64,000 bases of DNA from Mycogone perniciosa (taxonomy: Eukaryota > Ascomycota > Sordariomycetes > Hypocreales > Hypocreaceae). The translations under genes were made by a program, and so were the position numbers. Below the pieces are notes generated by a model. That model had not been told where the DNA came from. It saw only the letters and a program-made list of their open reading frames with translations, and ran no database searches. The stretch is taken from positions 31,244-95,243 of the forward strand of contig JAOALB010000181.1 in NCBI GenBank assembly GCA_025331125.1. The letters run 5' to 3'. Positions 1 through 14,015 of this stretch are shown here, piece by piece (the stretch's first letter is position 1; every line of letters starts with the position of its first letter).

Positions 1-3000
1 TAATTAAACTATTACTTTAGCGCTAATTAGTAATTTAATATAATTAAATACTATATATACTATATTACTTTACTTTTAAGTCTTTTATAAAGAATATATT
101 ACAAAAAAATTATACTTTTACTATAAAAAAGTAAATTATAACTTTAATAAATATAATAAAAGAAAGCAGGCTAATATATCTTAAAGAAGTTTATATTAAA
201 TATACAATTAAAATTATTAAATTTAGCTATATTAACTATATATTAACCTAGCAATACTTTAACGCTAATAGTAAAATAGTTTAATAAAGTATAATAACTA
301 AACTTTAATAGTATATTAATATTATCTGTAATATTTAATTAATTTATAAATCTAAGCTTTAAATAATATACTTTTTTTAAATATTAATAAACAATAATAA
401 TAGCATTACTTTATTAACTTTTAATTTACTTTAATCTAGCTAGCTATATTTATTAAAAACCTAAACTTAATTTATAAATTAAAGAAAAGATTAACCTTTA
501 TTATAAGTTGCAAATAAAAGTTAACTATATATATTACTGTTATTTTAAAATAAATTTACTGCTACTGTTTTAATTAAAAGCCCTTTAAACTTAAATTAAT
601 AAATAATAAATCCCTTTTAATATAAATTATATTATCCTTTATATATAATATTTATATTAATATAAAAGCTTTAATAGAGAGCGGCTATATACTTTAAGCT
701 TTTATTAACTGCACTTTTATTAAGTAATTTAATATTATTATTTAATAACTGCTATTTATTAAAAACCCTTTTTTTATTAATAAAAGTATAGTTAATAAAA
801 TTTTAAACTTTTTTATTATATAAATTATAATTAACTTTTATAAAAAACTTTACTTTTTGTTATTATAAATATCCTTAATAATATATGTATTATTTTTAAT
901 TTTTTATAGTTAAGAAAATATAACTTTAATATTAATGAAAAAGAATTAACAATTACTTTTAAATCCTATTACTATTATAACTATTACTTTTTAAAAAATA
1001 TAATTAGCTTTATATAAATTTTAATAATAGTTAAAATAAAAAATCACTTTATTAAAGCTATTACTATTACCTTTTAATATATTACTTCCGTAAAATTAAA
1101 TTAAACTTTAAGGTTAAAAAGTATATTTAAATATAGTAGATATATAGATAATAGCAGCTATAAACTTTATTACTCTTTATTATTAATTATATATTTATGC
1201 AATAAAAGTAACCTAGAAAGAGATTAATTAAGCTATTAAAATTAAAGCATTAGCGTTTATTAGCCTGCTCAAGCTTTTAAATAAGTTTTTTTAATAGATA
1301 TTTATAAAGTAAAAAAACTATATTAAAATATTACTAGGAAAAGACCTTTTATAGTAAAAAAAACAGGCTATTTTTATTTAATAAACTATAAGTAATAAGA
1401 AAATAGTTAAATAATAATTTAATAAAAGGATTTTTTTATAACTCGCGAATATAATATACTGCTACTTTCCTTTTAACTATAAAATTAAAAAGCAGTATCT
1501 ATACTTATTAAAACTATTAAAACTTAAATAATATTACTATTAAAAAATAATACCTATTACTATTAATTTAAAAAGCTTTTAATACTTTAAGCTATATAAA
1601 GGTATATATAAAATTTAATATTATTACTGCATTTAATAACCTCTATATTATTAAAGGAGATATATAGAAAATGGTATTTATCATAAAGTTTAGCTTTTTT
1701 AAAATATTAATTATATCTTTTAGCCTTTATTATATGCCTGCTATATTTTAATACTATATTAACTATACTTTTTATAACCTCTTTAACTATATTTATATAA
1801 TATATTTTAATAATATCTTTATATATTCTTTAAGCTAAAAAGAATATTAAAAATATATCTGTAAAGTAATAGCCTGCCTTTAAAACATTAGCTTTTAAAT
1901 TAATATTATTAAATATAAGTTTAAAATAATAAAAGTAAATTACTTTAATTTAATTATTACTTTAAAGGGATTAAAGATAGATTTTAAAAATGTTAAAGCT
2001 ATATTAAACTAGCAATTATTTAAAAGAGTAAAAGGCTTATAAAAGCTCTTTAATTTTATAAACTTTTATTACTGTTTTATTTAAAGATACTTTAAAATAG
2101 CTGCATTATTAAATAAACTTTTAAAGAAAGACTAACTATACATTTAAAGAGAAAAATAGCAGGAAGCCTTTAACTTAATTAAATACACTTTTAAATTAGC
2201 TTTAATCTTAGCCCTCTTTAACTATAATAAATAAATAGTCCTTAAAATAAATGCCTTTAACTAAGCATTAAGCAGTATTTTATTACAGTATAATAAAAAA
2301 GGCATTTTACGCTTTATTATATTCTTTTCTATAAAATATAACACTTAAAAATATAACTATAAAATCTATAATTGAAATCTCCTAGCTATTATTAACGTAA
2401 TAAAAACGTAGGGCTTAAAATTAAAAGGCTCATAAAAATTTAATATTATTATAGACTAAAAAAACCTTAAATACTTTACTTTAATTAAAGCCTTCAATTA
2501 ATAATAAGTCTAATAGTTTAAATTCCTTTTTAGCTTTAACTTTTATATTATTTATTAACTTGGCTTTAAGGCTACAAAGCTTAATGCTTTAAATAAAAAA
2601 GCAGAAAATGGGCCTGTAAAATTAGATCCCTTTAATAACTAAATTAAAATAGGCAATATATTATCCTCCTATGAAGTTCTTTTAGCTTTAAAGCTTAAGT
2701 AATATTGTTAAAAGAAATCTTATTAAATATAGAAATATTTATAAAGGCTGCCTTTATAGCTATAATAATACCTGCAGAAAATAAACTAATTAATAATTTA
2801 ATTATAGTTGTATATAAATAAAATACTATAGCGAGAAAAATAGTAACTGCACTTTAAAACCCTAATATCTGCTAATAGCTAAAGCGGCTTTATAAAAAAC
2901 TTTAAATTGGAATAAATAACTATTAAGTAATAAATAATAAAATCCACTATTAAAAGCAGCTCTTTATTCCCTTTAATAATAAGCTTTATATATAAATCCT

Positions 3001-4549
3001 ATTTAAAAACTATTTTAGCAGCCTAGCTGAATACTTAAATAGGTTTAAAACCCTAGACTTTATTAACTAAATATACTAATAGCTATAAATCTTAAAAGAT
3101 ATTAAAGCATTTATATAAGCCTATAAACTATATATTAAAATAAAGGCTTTATAATCTTTACTATAAGGTTTCCTTTAACTACTATTAGTTTTATTTTATA
3201 TATAGTTAAGTATTTTTATTAACTATATTATACTATTACTTAAATCCTACTACTATAATATTACCTATAAGTATTTACTAGTAGTAATCTACTGCTTTAC
3301 TAAAATATATTACTTTATATCTATTATTTTACTATTAATAGAAAAGCTAGCTAATATATTTATTAATAGGATTTACTGCAGTATATAATTTATATTAAAA
3401 TTCTAGGAATAACTTTTAAAGCAATTAAAAGTTATATTAAAATAGTTATTAGCTTTTTACTTTAAAGCTAATAGCTAAACTAAAAGAATTAATATAAGTA
3501 TAAAATAATATCTATAAGCTTTTATTAACTTTTACTAGGATAACTAGGTTTACTAGCTTTTATTAGCTGAATTTACTCCAAATAATATAATATATAAAAC
3601 TATTAGTATATTACTGTTTTTCGCTAATTATAGTTTTAACCTTTACTTAAAGATAAAGCCTTAATAGCCCTGCCTACTAAACTTTTCTGCAGTAAAAAAA
3701 AAAGTTCTTTTATATAAATACTATTACTAATCGATTTAAATATATTATTATATAATTAAAGGCCTTTATTAAAGCTTCAAAAAATATATAAAGAAAACGT
3801 AAATATATAAAAGGAGGCGTTATTAAGTTATACTATTAGGCAGGAAGTCTTTATTAATATATAAAAGATAAAGATTAACTAGTTAATAAAAAAGCTAGAT
3901 AATAAATAGGCAAGACTTTATATAATAATAAAGGTATACCTATAAGCCTATACTGTTAATTTACTGGAAGGTATAAAAATCTTTTTAATTTCATATAACT
4001 CTCTTTTATAACTTAAAATAGCTACATTACTATATTTTAGGTAAAAGATAATTAATAAAGTTAAATTAAGGAATATTTAAAGCAAGGTACTAGAAAAGGA
4101 AGATAATATAGATAAAGTATAAAAGAAATAGGAGTTTAAAGCACTTTTAGATTATTATAATAATAATAGTTTCTATTACTTTATTAAATAAAAATACTAT
4201 ACTGCTATATAGTAACTAGTTAAAGATTTATAAAGCTAAAAAAAGGTAATATAAAACTTTTATATAAAAAACTTAAAAAAGCTAGGCCTACTATAATAAA
4301 TACTAAAAGGAATTATAAAAAAAGAAAAAAAGGAAATAGCTAAAAAGAAATTAATACCTATAAAGCGCTAATTAAAGACTATACTACACTAAAGCCTATA
4401 ACTAAACTATATATTATTAATATTAAAAACTATATAATTTACCCTATTTACCTTTATATTAAAAGTATTAAGATAAATTACCTAGAATTTCGATTTATAT
4501 AAGTAATATAGCTATTTATAGCTAAATAGCAAGATAAGAGGGGGGGTAC
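1..4549 (+). pseudogene. Element B1: RIP-destroyed Ty3/gypsy chromovirus gag-pol, 5' end outside the window
   Basis: This is the internal part of an LTR retrotransposon read on the plus strand, with stop codons throughout. Conceptual translation across the stops gives reverse transcriptase at about 1,450-1,900, with the YxDD catalytic box decayed to YFNN near 1,800. RNase H follows at about 2,230-2,620, an integrase core at about 3,230-3,680 and a chromodomain-like tail at about 4,140-4,290. The order RT, RNase H, IN, chromodomain is that of Ty3/gypsy chromoviruses. Substitutions are those expected of RIP (Asp to Asn, Gln to stop, Cys to Tyr). A purine tract of A/G ending in seven G lies just before the 3' LTR at 4,550. 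The 5' LTR and gag lie left of base 1. The element sits in family-A element A1. Confidence 0.85.
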
Positions 4550-4721
4550 TATTATAGTATTAACTATAACGCGATATTAACGCCCTATTATATAAGCTCT
4601 AGTTATATAACTAGGCCCCAACGCGTTCCTAGCTATAGCTTTCTGTAAAGCCTTAAGGCTTCCTTACTCTTCACAGCATAACAACAATATTTGCCTTAAC
4701 CTGCCTTCCTATACCATAATA
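4550..4721 (+). repeat. 3' LTR of element B1 (172 bp)
   Basis: The segment starts TATTATAG right after the polypurine tract and ends CCATAATA. It is the same length, 172 bp, as the lone LTR at 29,981-30,152 and aligns with it end to end. In the first 24 bases the two differ at ten sites, all C to T or G to A with this copy as the mutated one, so the original start was TGTTACGGCAC. Family-A sequence resumes directly at 4,722. Confidence 0.85.
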
Positions 4722-7417
4722 TTTATATATAAAACAAAGTTAATAACATGATAGCTGTTAAGGCTATCTTAACTACTTTAGCTATATAAAATAAACCTAT
4801 ATATTTCTATATATAAAGAAACTATATTATAAATTACTTTATTTATAAAGAATACTATACTATATTTTAGGTTACTTGTATTATATATAGGTATATAGTA
4901 TATTTTTAAGAGAAAGTAAAGGATAATATATTTACAATTAAAATCCTATTTTACCTTATAAAATAGGTATAGGATTATAATACTTTCAAAAAATAAATTA
5001 TAACTATATAATATTAAGACTTTAAGATTATTATTATTAAACTAAATACTAAAACTTTAAAGGAATACTATTAGCTATAAAGACTTAAAGGATATAAGTT
5101 TAAAGGATATTATATTTACTGCTAAAAGTAATTAATAAAGTAGCACTTTTACTATAATAAAAGGTTTAAGTATAATTAATAATATTATTTAAAGTGCAAT
5201 AGCTTAAAGTATATTATATATAAGCGAAATAAGTTATAGGATTAGCATTTACAATAAATTAATAATACCCTATACTTATTACTAGACTATATATACTATT
5301 AAAAGGGTAAATACATTATTTATTTATAAGAAAAAGTTTAAAAATAGCAAATATAGAAGTATATAAAGTATAAACCTACTTTAAAGGATAAAGAGATTAA
5401 TTAAATTATAAGAGAGCTATATAAAAACTAGTTTAACTTTATTACCTATAAAGGAACTGCCTATAATAGGAGAAGGTTGTATTTACTTTAAATAACCTTA
5501 ATTAACTGCAAAATCTATATAAAAAAAGAATTGGGAAATAATTAATATTACCTATAAAAGGGCTATAAAGTAATAATTAATAAATTATATCTTTTAAAAT
5601 ATTAAATAATAAAAGTAATAATAAAGATTTACTATATTTAAATTAAAGATAATAGTTAAGGGATATTAATTATATATATTAATAGATAGTAAAGTAAGAG
5701 GCAATTTTATTGCACTTATAACTATAAATCGCTTACAGCTACTTTAAAAAGAGAAAACTGAACTATATTAACTTTATTAAGCAGAAAGAGGAGCCTTTAT
5801 ATATAATAATAGATAAGTTAAGCGAAAGATTAATTATTTTAAACTTAAAATCGCTAAATATAAGGGAGTGGTTTTTTATAATATAGCGAATATTAATAGG
5901 TATAATATTATTGTTAGTTATTTATAGTTAAAATATAATAACCTTAATATTAACTGGGAGAATAGTTAGCTTTATTAGCGCAATAATAAAGTTTCCTTAG
6001 TAATTAAAACTATTAAAAAGGCTTTAACAGCAGGGTAGAAATCCTATATAGAACCCTTAAGTATATTAAAGAAAGGAATTAAGAAAGTTACCTTTAATTT
6101 AATGATAGAAATAATCTACTTAAAAATAAAACTTAAATAAAGTAAAGGCAAAAATAAATAAATCTAAAAAATAATTACCTTTTTATAAAAAGCATTTAAT
6201 AATATTAATAAAATACTTAAAATAAAAAACTTTAAAATAGTAGTATTACTAAAACAGCAATAAAATATCTTTAAAAAATACTAAAAGTATAATAAATTAT
6301 TTAAAGAAACACTTAATATAAAACCATTAGAATATAAATAATAGGACTATATAATTAAGCTTGAAGATAATATAAGCACTACTTTCTATAAGATTTATAA
6401 TTTAAATAAAAAAAAGCTTAAAAGCCTATATAACTATTTAAATAATATATTAGTTAAAGGGTATATTTAACCTTTTTTATTAAAAGTAAGCTATTTTATT
6501 ATATTTATATTAAAGAAAAAAGGTAAACTATAGTTAATTATAGATTATTAATAGTTTAATAAAGCTATTATTAAAAATAAAACTTTATTACTATTAATTA
6601 TAAAATTATAAGATAGACTATATAGGAAAAAGTAGTTTATAGTGGTAGACTTTAAAGGCACTTATACCTTTATTTAAATTAAAGAAAGCTACAAATAAAT
6701 AACTGCATTTTAAATTAAATATAGTTTATTTAAATACCTAGTTATACCTTTCAGTTGTATTAATGCCACTGCAATATTTTAAAAGATAATTAATAATATA
6801 TTAAAAGAGTACTTTAATATTTTTATAGTTATTTACTTAAATAATATCTTAATCTTTTTAAATACCTTTAAAGAATATAAAGTATATATTTATAAAATAT
6901 TATAAATACTATAAAATATTAGATTATTTATAAAATTAAAGAAATATAAATTCTATATATAGAAAGTTATTTTCTTAAAGTATATTATTACCTTTAAAGA
7001 AATTTATATAAATTTATTAAAAGTATAAGTAATATAAAATTAGCCTATACCTATAACAGTTAAAGAAATTTAAAGCTTTTTAAGACTTACTAATTATTAT
7101 TAATAATTTATTAAAGGCTATAAAAGTATTATATAAACTCTCTATAAACTTATTAAAAAAGATTAAAAGTTTCTATAGGCATTAAATATATAGGAAGCCT
7201 TTAATAGAGTTAAGCAGTTTATTTTAAAAAAACTTATATTTATTATATTTAACCTATTTAAAGAAATAAAAGTTAAAATAAATACTTTTAACTTTACTAT
7301 AATAGCTTAACTTAATTAAAAAAATAAAAAAAATAAACTATACCCTATTGCCTTTTACTTTAAAGCACTATATAGCGCAGAACTAAACTACTTAATATAT
7401 AATAAGGAATTGCTTAC
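4722..7417 (+). mobile_element. Family-A element A1, piece 1 (gag end, reverse transcriptase, start of RNase H)
   Basis: Plus-strand Ty3/gypsy remains, collinear with A3 from about 30,219 onward. Reverse transcriptase is readable at about 6,520-7,000. It includes a decayed VDYRxLN block, the MPFG block and the YLDDIL box (now YLNNIL) near 6,831-6,852. RNase H begins at about 7,240 and is cut at 7,417 by insertion of element C. The base pattern is heavily RIP-mutated and no reading frame survives. The missing 5' part of A1 lies left of the window, beyond element B1. Confidence 0.85.
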
Positions 7418-7577
7418 TATTACGGCACTAAAGCTGCCCTTTAATAACTTATCGGCATTATATATCCTTATATAATAGCTTAGTCCTATACCTCTAAACT
7501 ATATTTTTATAGCTTTTTGCCTTATTTAAGGTATAATAAAAATATTACCTTAACCTGCTATTCTATATACTGTAATA
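7418..7577 (+). repeat. 5' LTR of element C (160 bp)
   Basis: Starts TATTACGGCAC (ancestral TG now TA) and ends CTGTAATA. It matches 13,854-14,015 along its whole length and directly follows the CTTAC duplication. Confidence 0.87.
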
Positions 7578-10500
7578 GTTTATGCCTTCCTATAACAACT
7601 GCGCTATTACCCCTAACCCTTAACCTTGCCTAAAAAGAATTAATAAAGTCGTTAATAGCCTAGTTGCAATACTATAAAAAGCCTTATATTTTACAGGAAC
7701 TTTACTAATCTTTAACTATAGCGAGACTTTAAAACTAAAAGCTTTACAGTAAAAAATATATTTTAGCCTAGCTTTTTAGCCTATATTTAGTTCCCTAGCC
7801 TATATTTAACCTAAAAATATTTAAATAAAAATAAAAGGTATAAAAAGGGACTTTAATTAAAAAGTAAGGCTTACTAATTACTTTTATAACTAGCTTTATA
7901 TCTATACTATCTTAAAAGCTTATAATAATAACTATAATTTAACTTTATAGCTTTAAGCACTAAAACTTAAATAATTCTTTAATATTATCTTTAACTACTT
8001 TTAAAACTAAAAGTATAACTTTAATATAGCCTTAAAATAAAAAGAGGCTAAAGATAGTACTATTATTAAAAACTTAAAGTTTATTTAAGATAAAGTTTAA
8101 AGCTAAAGTAATATAATTAATAAATTTATTAAAGCTAAAAGTAATAATATCTTTAAGTATTAAATTAAAGACTTTAAAAATAAATTTAATATTAAAGATA
8201 AAGATATAAAAACCTATTAGTTAAAGTATATAAATTAATATTCTATTATATTATATAATATTATAATTAATATTAAATACTTTAATACCCTTTATAAATA
8301 TATCTTTTATATTAGTAATTAATTATATAATAATACCTATAATTTAATATAAAAGGCATTTAAGTATATTATAATAAAAAAGGATAATTATATAATATAA
8401 AAATAAAAAAGTAGTAAAACTTTTATTAAATTTTTAAACTTATAATATAAAACTCTTAACCTTTTATAATCTACTATTTAAAAGTTTAATACTTATTATA
8501 TAATAAATAAGCTATTTTAAAACTTTATTACTAAATTCTATAAACTAATAGCCTAAACTAGTAAACTAATATTTAAAAGGTTAATGCCTTTTAGTTTAAA
8601 GTATTTAAAGAAATAGCTGCTGCCTTTATTAATAAAAGTAATAAGGCTATAAATAAAAATAACTAATCTGCTTAAAGAACTTTTAATTAAAAAGTTTATA
8701 ATAACTTTAAAAAGTAGGCTTATTATACTAAACTTAAAAGTAACTATACATTTAAGAAACTAAATAGTAACTATACTCTTTAATAAGCCCTGCCTTAAAA
8801 TAAACTAAACCCTTTAAAGTAAAAAAGTATAAACAATTTTTTATAGTTAAATACTATATCCTTTACTTTATAATATAAAAAATACTAACAACTCTATAAC
8901 CTATACGATTACTATAGCAGTTAATATATAGTTAATAACTATATAAAACAGTAAAAAACTAATATTATAAAACTTTAAACCTTATAGGGATATAGTAGTA
9001 GTTTCCTAGGATATAGAATATATTAAAGTAATAGTATTATAGCGCTTTAAAGTAAGGTATATATTTTAAGTTAAAGAAAAAGTATACTAGCACTATAAAT
9101 TCCTACTCTTTAATTCCTATAATACTAGCACTTTTTAGCTTAAAGAAATAACCTATTATACTATAAAAACTTATTTTTATACTATATCGATAAAACTAGC
9201 TTTATTAAAAGATTAGTTACCTTTAGTAATGCATTTGCCTATAAAGATATAACTTTTAATATAAGAAGGCAGGGAAAAGAGTGGCTTTTTAATAATATTA
9301 TATTAAAAAGCGTAATAAAATATTAAAATAGCTTATAAATTTAATGCCTCTATAAATATTATAGATTATTATTAATAATAGACTATTAATTTTAAATACT
9401 ATAAATAGTAAATTACTATTTATTAATATTATATTATTTCTTATATATTTATTAATAACTATATTAACCTCTATTAATAATAGCTGCTTAATATAAAGCT
9501 TTATAGATTAGTATTTTCTTTAAAAGTCTTAAATCCTAATAATGCAATTATTTAAATTAAAAAGCTTTATTTTAACTAATAGTAAAGCAGTGATATAGTT
9601 TACTAATTATATAATCTTAAATATAGAAATAAAGGAATATAGAAAGCTATATATATTTTTTATTACTAATCTTTTAAATTAAAACCCCTTTATCTTTAAA
9701 ATACTGTAACTATAGTAATATAATTTTAATATTAACTAGCCTATATTAACAGTTACCTTTAACTTATAATACTATTTAATAAATTATTACCCTTAAACCT
9801 ATACTATATTAATAATTTCTGGCCTAATAACTATTTTATATAATATTAATATCTTAGGTAAACCCTTAAACTTAATACTTTACACTACTAGTAAAAAATA
9901 AAATAATATATTAAAAAGATAAAAAAAAGGTTAAAAATAAAGTTAAGTTTTAAGCCTATATTAAAAGTCTATTAAAAGAGATAATACTTTAATAGGGAAA
10001 AAAGGATTTATATATTAACTTTATATTAATACTAAAGTAAAATTACTATTATATTTATTAACTTAATAACTATAAAGGATTAAAGATTAAAGTATAGATA
10101 ATATTAAATAAGCCTTTAATATTAATCTTAATAATACCTATAGCTACTAACTATTAATAGTTATATTAATTCAATTTAATATAACTCTTTAAATTAAATA
10201 TAGTAATATTTAATAAGCCTATAGCAGTAGCGCTATATAAATAACTTAATTTAATAGATATTTAAATATCTAGTATAATATTATTTATTTAATTCTATAA
10301 AAGCTTATCAGCTTAATATATAAAATTAATTTAAATAGACCTAGCAGAAAATATATAAAAGTAGGAATAAAAAGTATATTAACTATTAAAGTTTAATAAA
10401 GATACTTTTATAAGTGTATTATAAAGATAAAGCAGGTTTGCAGCAGTATAAGTATTATTCTTTTAAGCTTTTTATAAATTCTTTATATACTGCTATAGCA

Positions 10501-10839
10501 GAAAGTACCTTTAAAGGATATTAAAGTTTAATATCTATAAATTTATAAAAGTAAAGCTAAAGTTAATAAAAAGTAATATTTAAAAGAAACTTTTTAACTG
10601 GCTATAAAATAAAATTAATGTCTTCCTTTTATAATTAATAAATAAACTTCCCTTTAAAAGATTATAAAACTATAAAATTAAGCTTTTATTAAAGAAAGAA
10701 CTATTATATTAAAAGAATTGCTTAATATTACTACATAAACTTTAAGTTATAAGAGAATAGCTAGATAAAAACCTAGCTAAAAGATTTATTAAAGAATTTA
10801 AAGCAAGATATACTAGCCCTTTACTTTTTACTATAGAAT

Positions 10840-13700
10840 TTAAAAGAGGCGTTTATATTTATTAAAACTATTAAAGCTTTAATAATATTATTATAAAAAA
10901 TTGCTACCTATTACTATTAATCTAGGAAATATTTAATACTTTATATAATAGTAGATTATATATTAAACTAGATATAATAGCTGCCTTTAATAAACTTAAA
11001 ATCGCAGAAAGATTTAAATAAAAGATAGCTTTTATAACCTAGTTTAAGCTATTTAAAACCTTTATTATACCTTTTAGCCTTTATAATACCTTAACCTTTT
11101 TTTAATACTATATTAACTATACCTTATATAATTTACTTAATAAAACTTATATAGCCTTCTTTAATAATATCTTAATCTATTTAGCTATATAAAAGGAATA
11201 TTAAAAATATATATAGGAAGTTATAAATAAATTAATTAATATAAGTCTTGAAATTAATATTATAAAATATAAATTTAAAATAATAAAAATAAAGTATTTT
11301 AGTTTAATTATTATAAGTAATAGCATTAAAATAAACTTTAAAGAAATAGCTGCAATTATAAATTAAAAAAGACCTTTAAACCTTTATAAACTTTAATATT
11401 CTTTAAGCTTTGTAAATTTCTATTAACAGTTTATTAAAGACTTCTTTAATATATATAAACCTTTAAATAGCCTTTTAAGAAAAGATATACTATAGAATTA
11501 AATAAAACTCTATACTGCTGCATTTAACTGCCTTAAAACCTAGTTTATAACTGCTTTAATTTTTGCCTTTTTTAACTATAATAAAAAGATAGTCTTAAAA
11601 ATAAATACTTTAAATTAAATATTTAATAATATTCCCTTTTAATATAATAAAGATAATATCTTATAACTAATAGTATACTTTTTATTAAAGTATTTACCTG
11701 TTAAATATAATTATGAAATTTATAATAAAAAACTACTCGCTATTATTAAATTATTAAAGAAATAGCGCTTTAAGCTTTAAAATATAAAAAATAAGTTTAA
11801 GATTATTATAGACTATAAAAACCTAAAATACATTATAACTATTAAAGTGTTAAATTAAAAATAAATCTATTAATTTAAATTCCTATCCTATTATAATTTC
11901 CAGATTATTTATTAATTTAACTTAAAAGCAGTAAAGCTTAATATATTAAACAAGAGATCTTAAAATATCCCAGTAAAGTTAAACTAAAATAATAGCCAAT
12001 TAAAAGAAAAAAAGAAAACTTTATTTCCAGAAAGCTGCTTTAACCCTTATATAAAGTACCTATACTAATATTACAGGGAGTATAAATAATAAAAACCTTT
12101 ATATTATAATAACTAACACTTTAATCCTAAACTTAAAAATATTAATTAATAAAATAATTAATAAAGCCTATAGAATATTAAATATAGCGAATATTATAAT
12201 ATAGGCGCTTTAAGACCTAGCTATTTAATCATAACTTAAAAGTATTTAAAGTAATTTAAAGGCAGCTATATAAGACTTTTAAATCTATAGTAACTAAATA
12301 TATTACTAAAAATAACTTTTCCTTTTATTAATAAATAAAATAAAGATATAACTTATATATTAAATATACTTTTTTAAGCCAAAAATATATTTAAGATAAA
12401 TAAAAACGCTAAACCTCTTTAATTATATATACTAATAGCTGCAAATATTAACTAATATTAATAGTTTTATTAAAGGTTATAACCTATACTTTTAAATAAA
12501 GTTAAGTAGGTCTGCTCTTTTAAGATTCTTAAAACTATTGCCGGTATTATTTTAAACTTAAAGTAATATTTTAATAGACTATATTATACTACTGCCCAAC
12601 TATAATTAACAAGGCTTAATTTATAAAAACTTCTTTATAGTAGTATACTATTTACTAAAGATATACTATTTTATTATTACCTATATACTTAATACTAAAG
12701 AACTTACTAGTGCCTTTAATTTATATATTTACGCTTTATATAAAGCCCTAAAAACAATTATATTAGATTAAGGTATTTAATTTATATTTAAGTTCTAGAA
12801 GCAGCTACTTAAATAATATAAAGTCTATTTTAAATATTTTTTAGCTTATTATTTAAAGACTAATAGTTAAATTAAATAGTTAAATATAAAGGTAAAGCAG
12901 TATTTTAGGCAGTTTATAAGTTTTTACTAAAACAATTAAATAGACTAGTTATTACTTGCAGAGTTTACTTAAAATAACTAAATATTTAAAATAATAGGAA
13001 TCTTATTATTGTTTATAAATTATAGTTTTTATTTACACTTAAAAGTTAAGCCTTTAAACCCCTGCCTACTAAACTTATTTATTACTTAAAAAAGGAGTTT
13101 TTATAAAGTAAATACTATAGCTAAATGTTTTTAATAAATCTTTAATTAATTAAAAGCATTTACAGTATAATTAATTGCTTAATATAAAGCTATAGCTAAT
13201 ATATTAAAGGAAAATTTATATTAATTTATAGTTTATAAAAAGGTATATTTAAAGACTAAATACCTTAAAATAAACTACTTAATAAAAAAGGGAGATAATA
13301 AATAAATAGGCCTATATAAAATCTTTAACATATACCCTTAAGCCTATTAATTTAAACTCTTTAACTATATTTGCATTTTCCCTATATTCTATAACTCTCT
13401 CTTTAAACTACTAGCAGTCAATTAAGTAGGTTAATGGATATATCTGCTAAAATAAAACACTATTAATAAGTAAGAGAATAAAAATATACAGGGATAAATC
13501 CTTAAAAGAGATAATAAAATAAATAAAGTAATAGAAAAGTGGGAATTTAATAATATTTTCAACTACTATAATAAAGATAGCCTATACTATTATATAGCCT
13601 AGAAATACTATATATTAAGCTAATAACCTATAAAAGACCTTAAAGGATAAAACGCTGCCCTTTTAAAATACTATATAAAAAACCTTAATAAGCTTAGCCT
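10840..13700 (+). pseudogene. Element C pol relic: RT, RNase H, integrase, chromodomain
   Basis: Translation across stops gives reverse transcriptase at about 10,840-11,300, with the catalytic box seen as FFNNILIY near 11,158-11,182. RNase H lies at about 11,500-11,930, an integrase core with the DGQTE-type block at about 12,650-13,080 and a chromodomain-like stretch at about 13,520-13,680. These proteins would copy the element's RNA and insert the cDNA. Key acidic residues are now Asn, the expected result of G to A change. No intact open frame remains. Confidence 0.8.
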
Positions 13701-13853
13701 ACCTACTTAGGTTAAGAAAAGGAAAATAACTGACTAGCCAGACCCACAATACAGTAGCCGCTTATAATAAAATTAATATAATAAAAGAATTAGAATATAT
13801 ATAGTCTTAAAATAGTTATTTAAGGGCAAATAGAGTTTAAAAGGGGGGGGTAC

Positions 13854-14015
13854 TATTACAGCACTAAACCTGCCCTCTAATAACTTATTAGTATTATATA
13901 TATCCTTATATAATAGCTTAGTCCTATACCTTTAAACTATATTCTTATAGCTTCTTGCCTTATTTAAGGTATAATAAAGATATTATCTTAACCTGCTGTT
14001 CTATATACTATAATA
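13854..14015 (+). repeat. 3' LTR of element C (162 bp)
   Basis: Starts TATTACAGCAC after a purine tract (AAAA plus eight G, then TAC) and ends TATAATA before the CTTAC duplication at 14,016-14,020. Confidence 0.87.

Larger units (their letters stand above)
7418..14015 (+). mobile_element. Element C: complete nested Ty3/gypsy chromovirus (6.6 kb)
   Basis: A full-length LTR retrotransposon with LTRs of 160 and 162 bp, flanked by the 5-bp duplication CTTAC (7,413-7,417 and 14,016-14,020). Removing it rejoins the RNase H region of A1 to a sequence collinear with A3 near 32,920, which confirms the insertion point. The LTR heads share TGTTACGGCAC with family B, and the purine tract ending in eight G before the 3' LTR is also alike, so C and B are related chromoviruses. 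The interior is RIP-saturated and cannot encode protein. Confidence 0.9.
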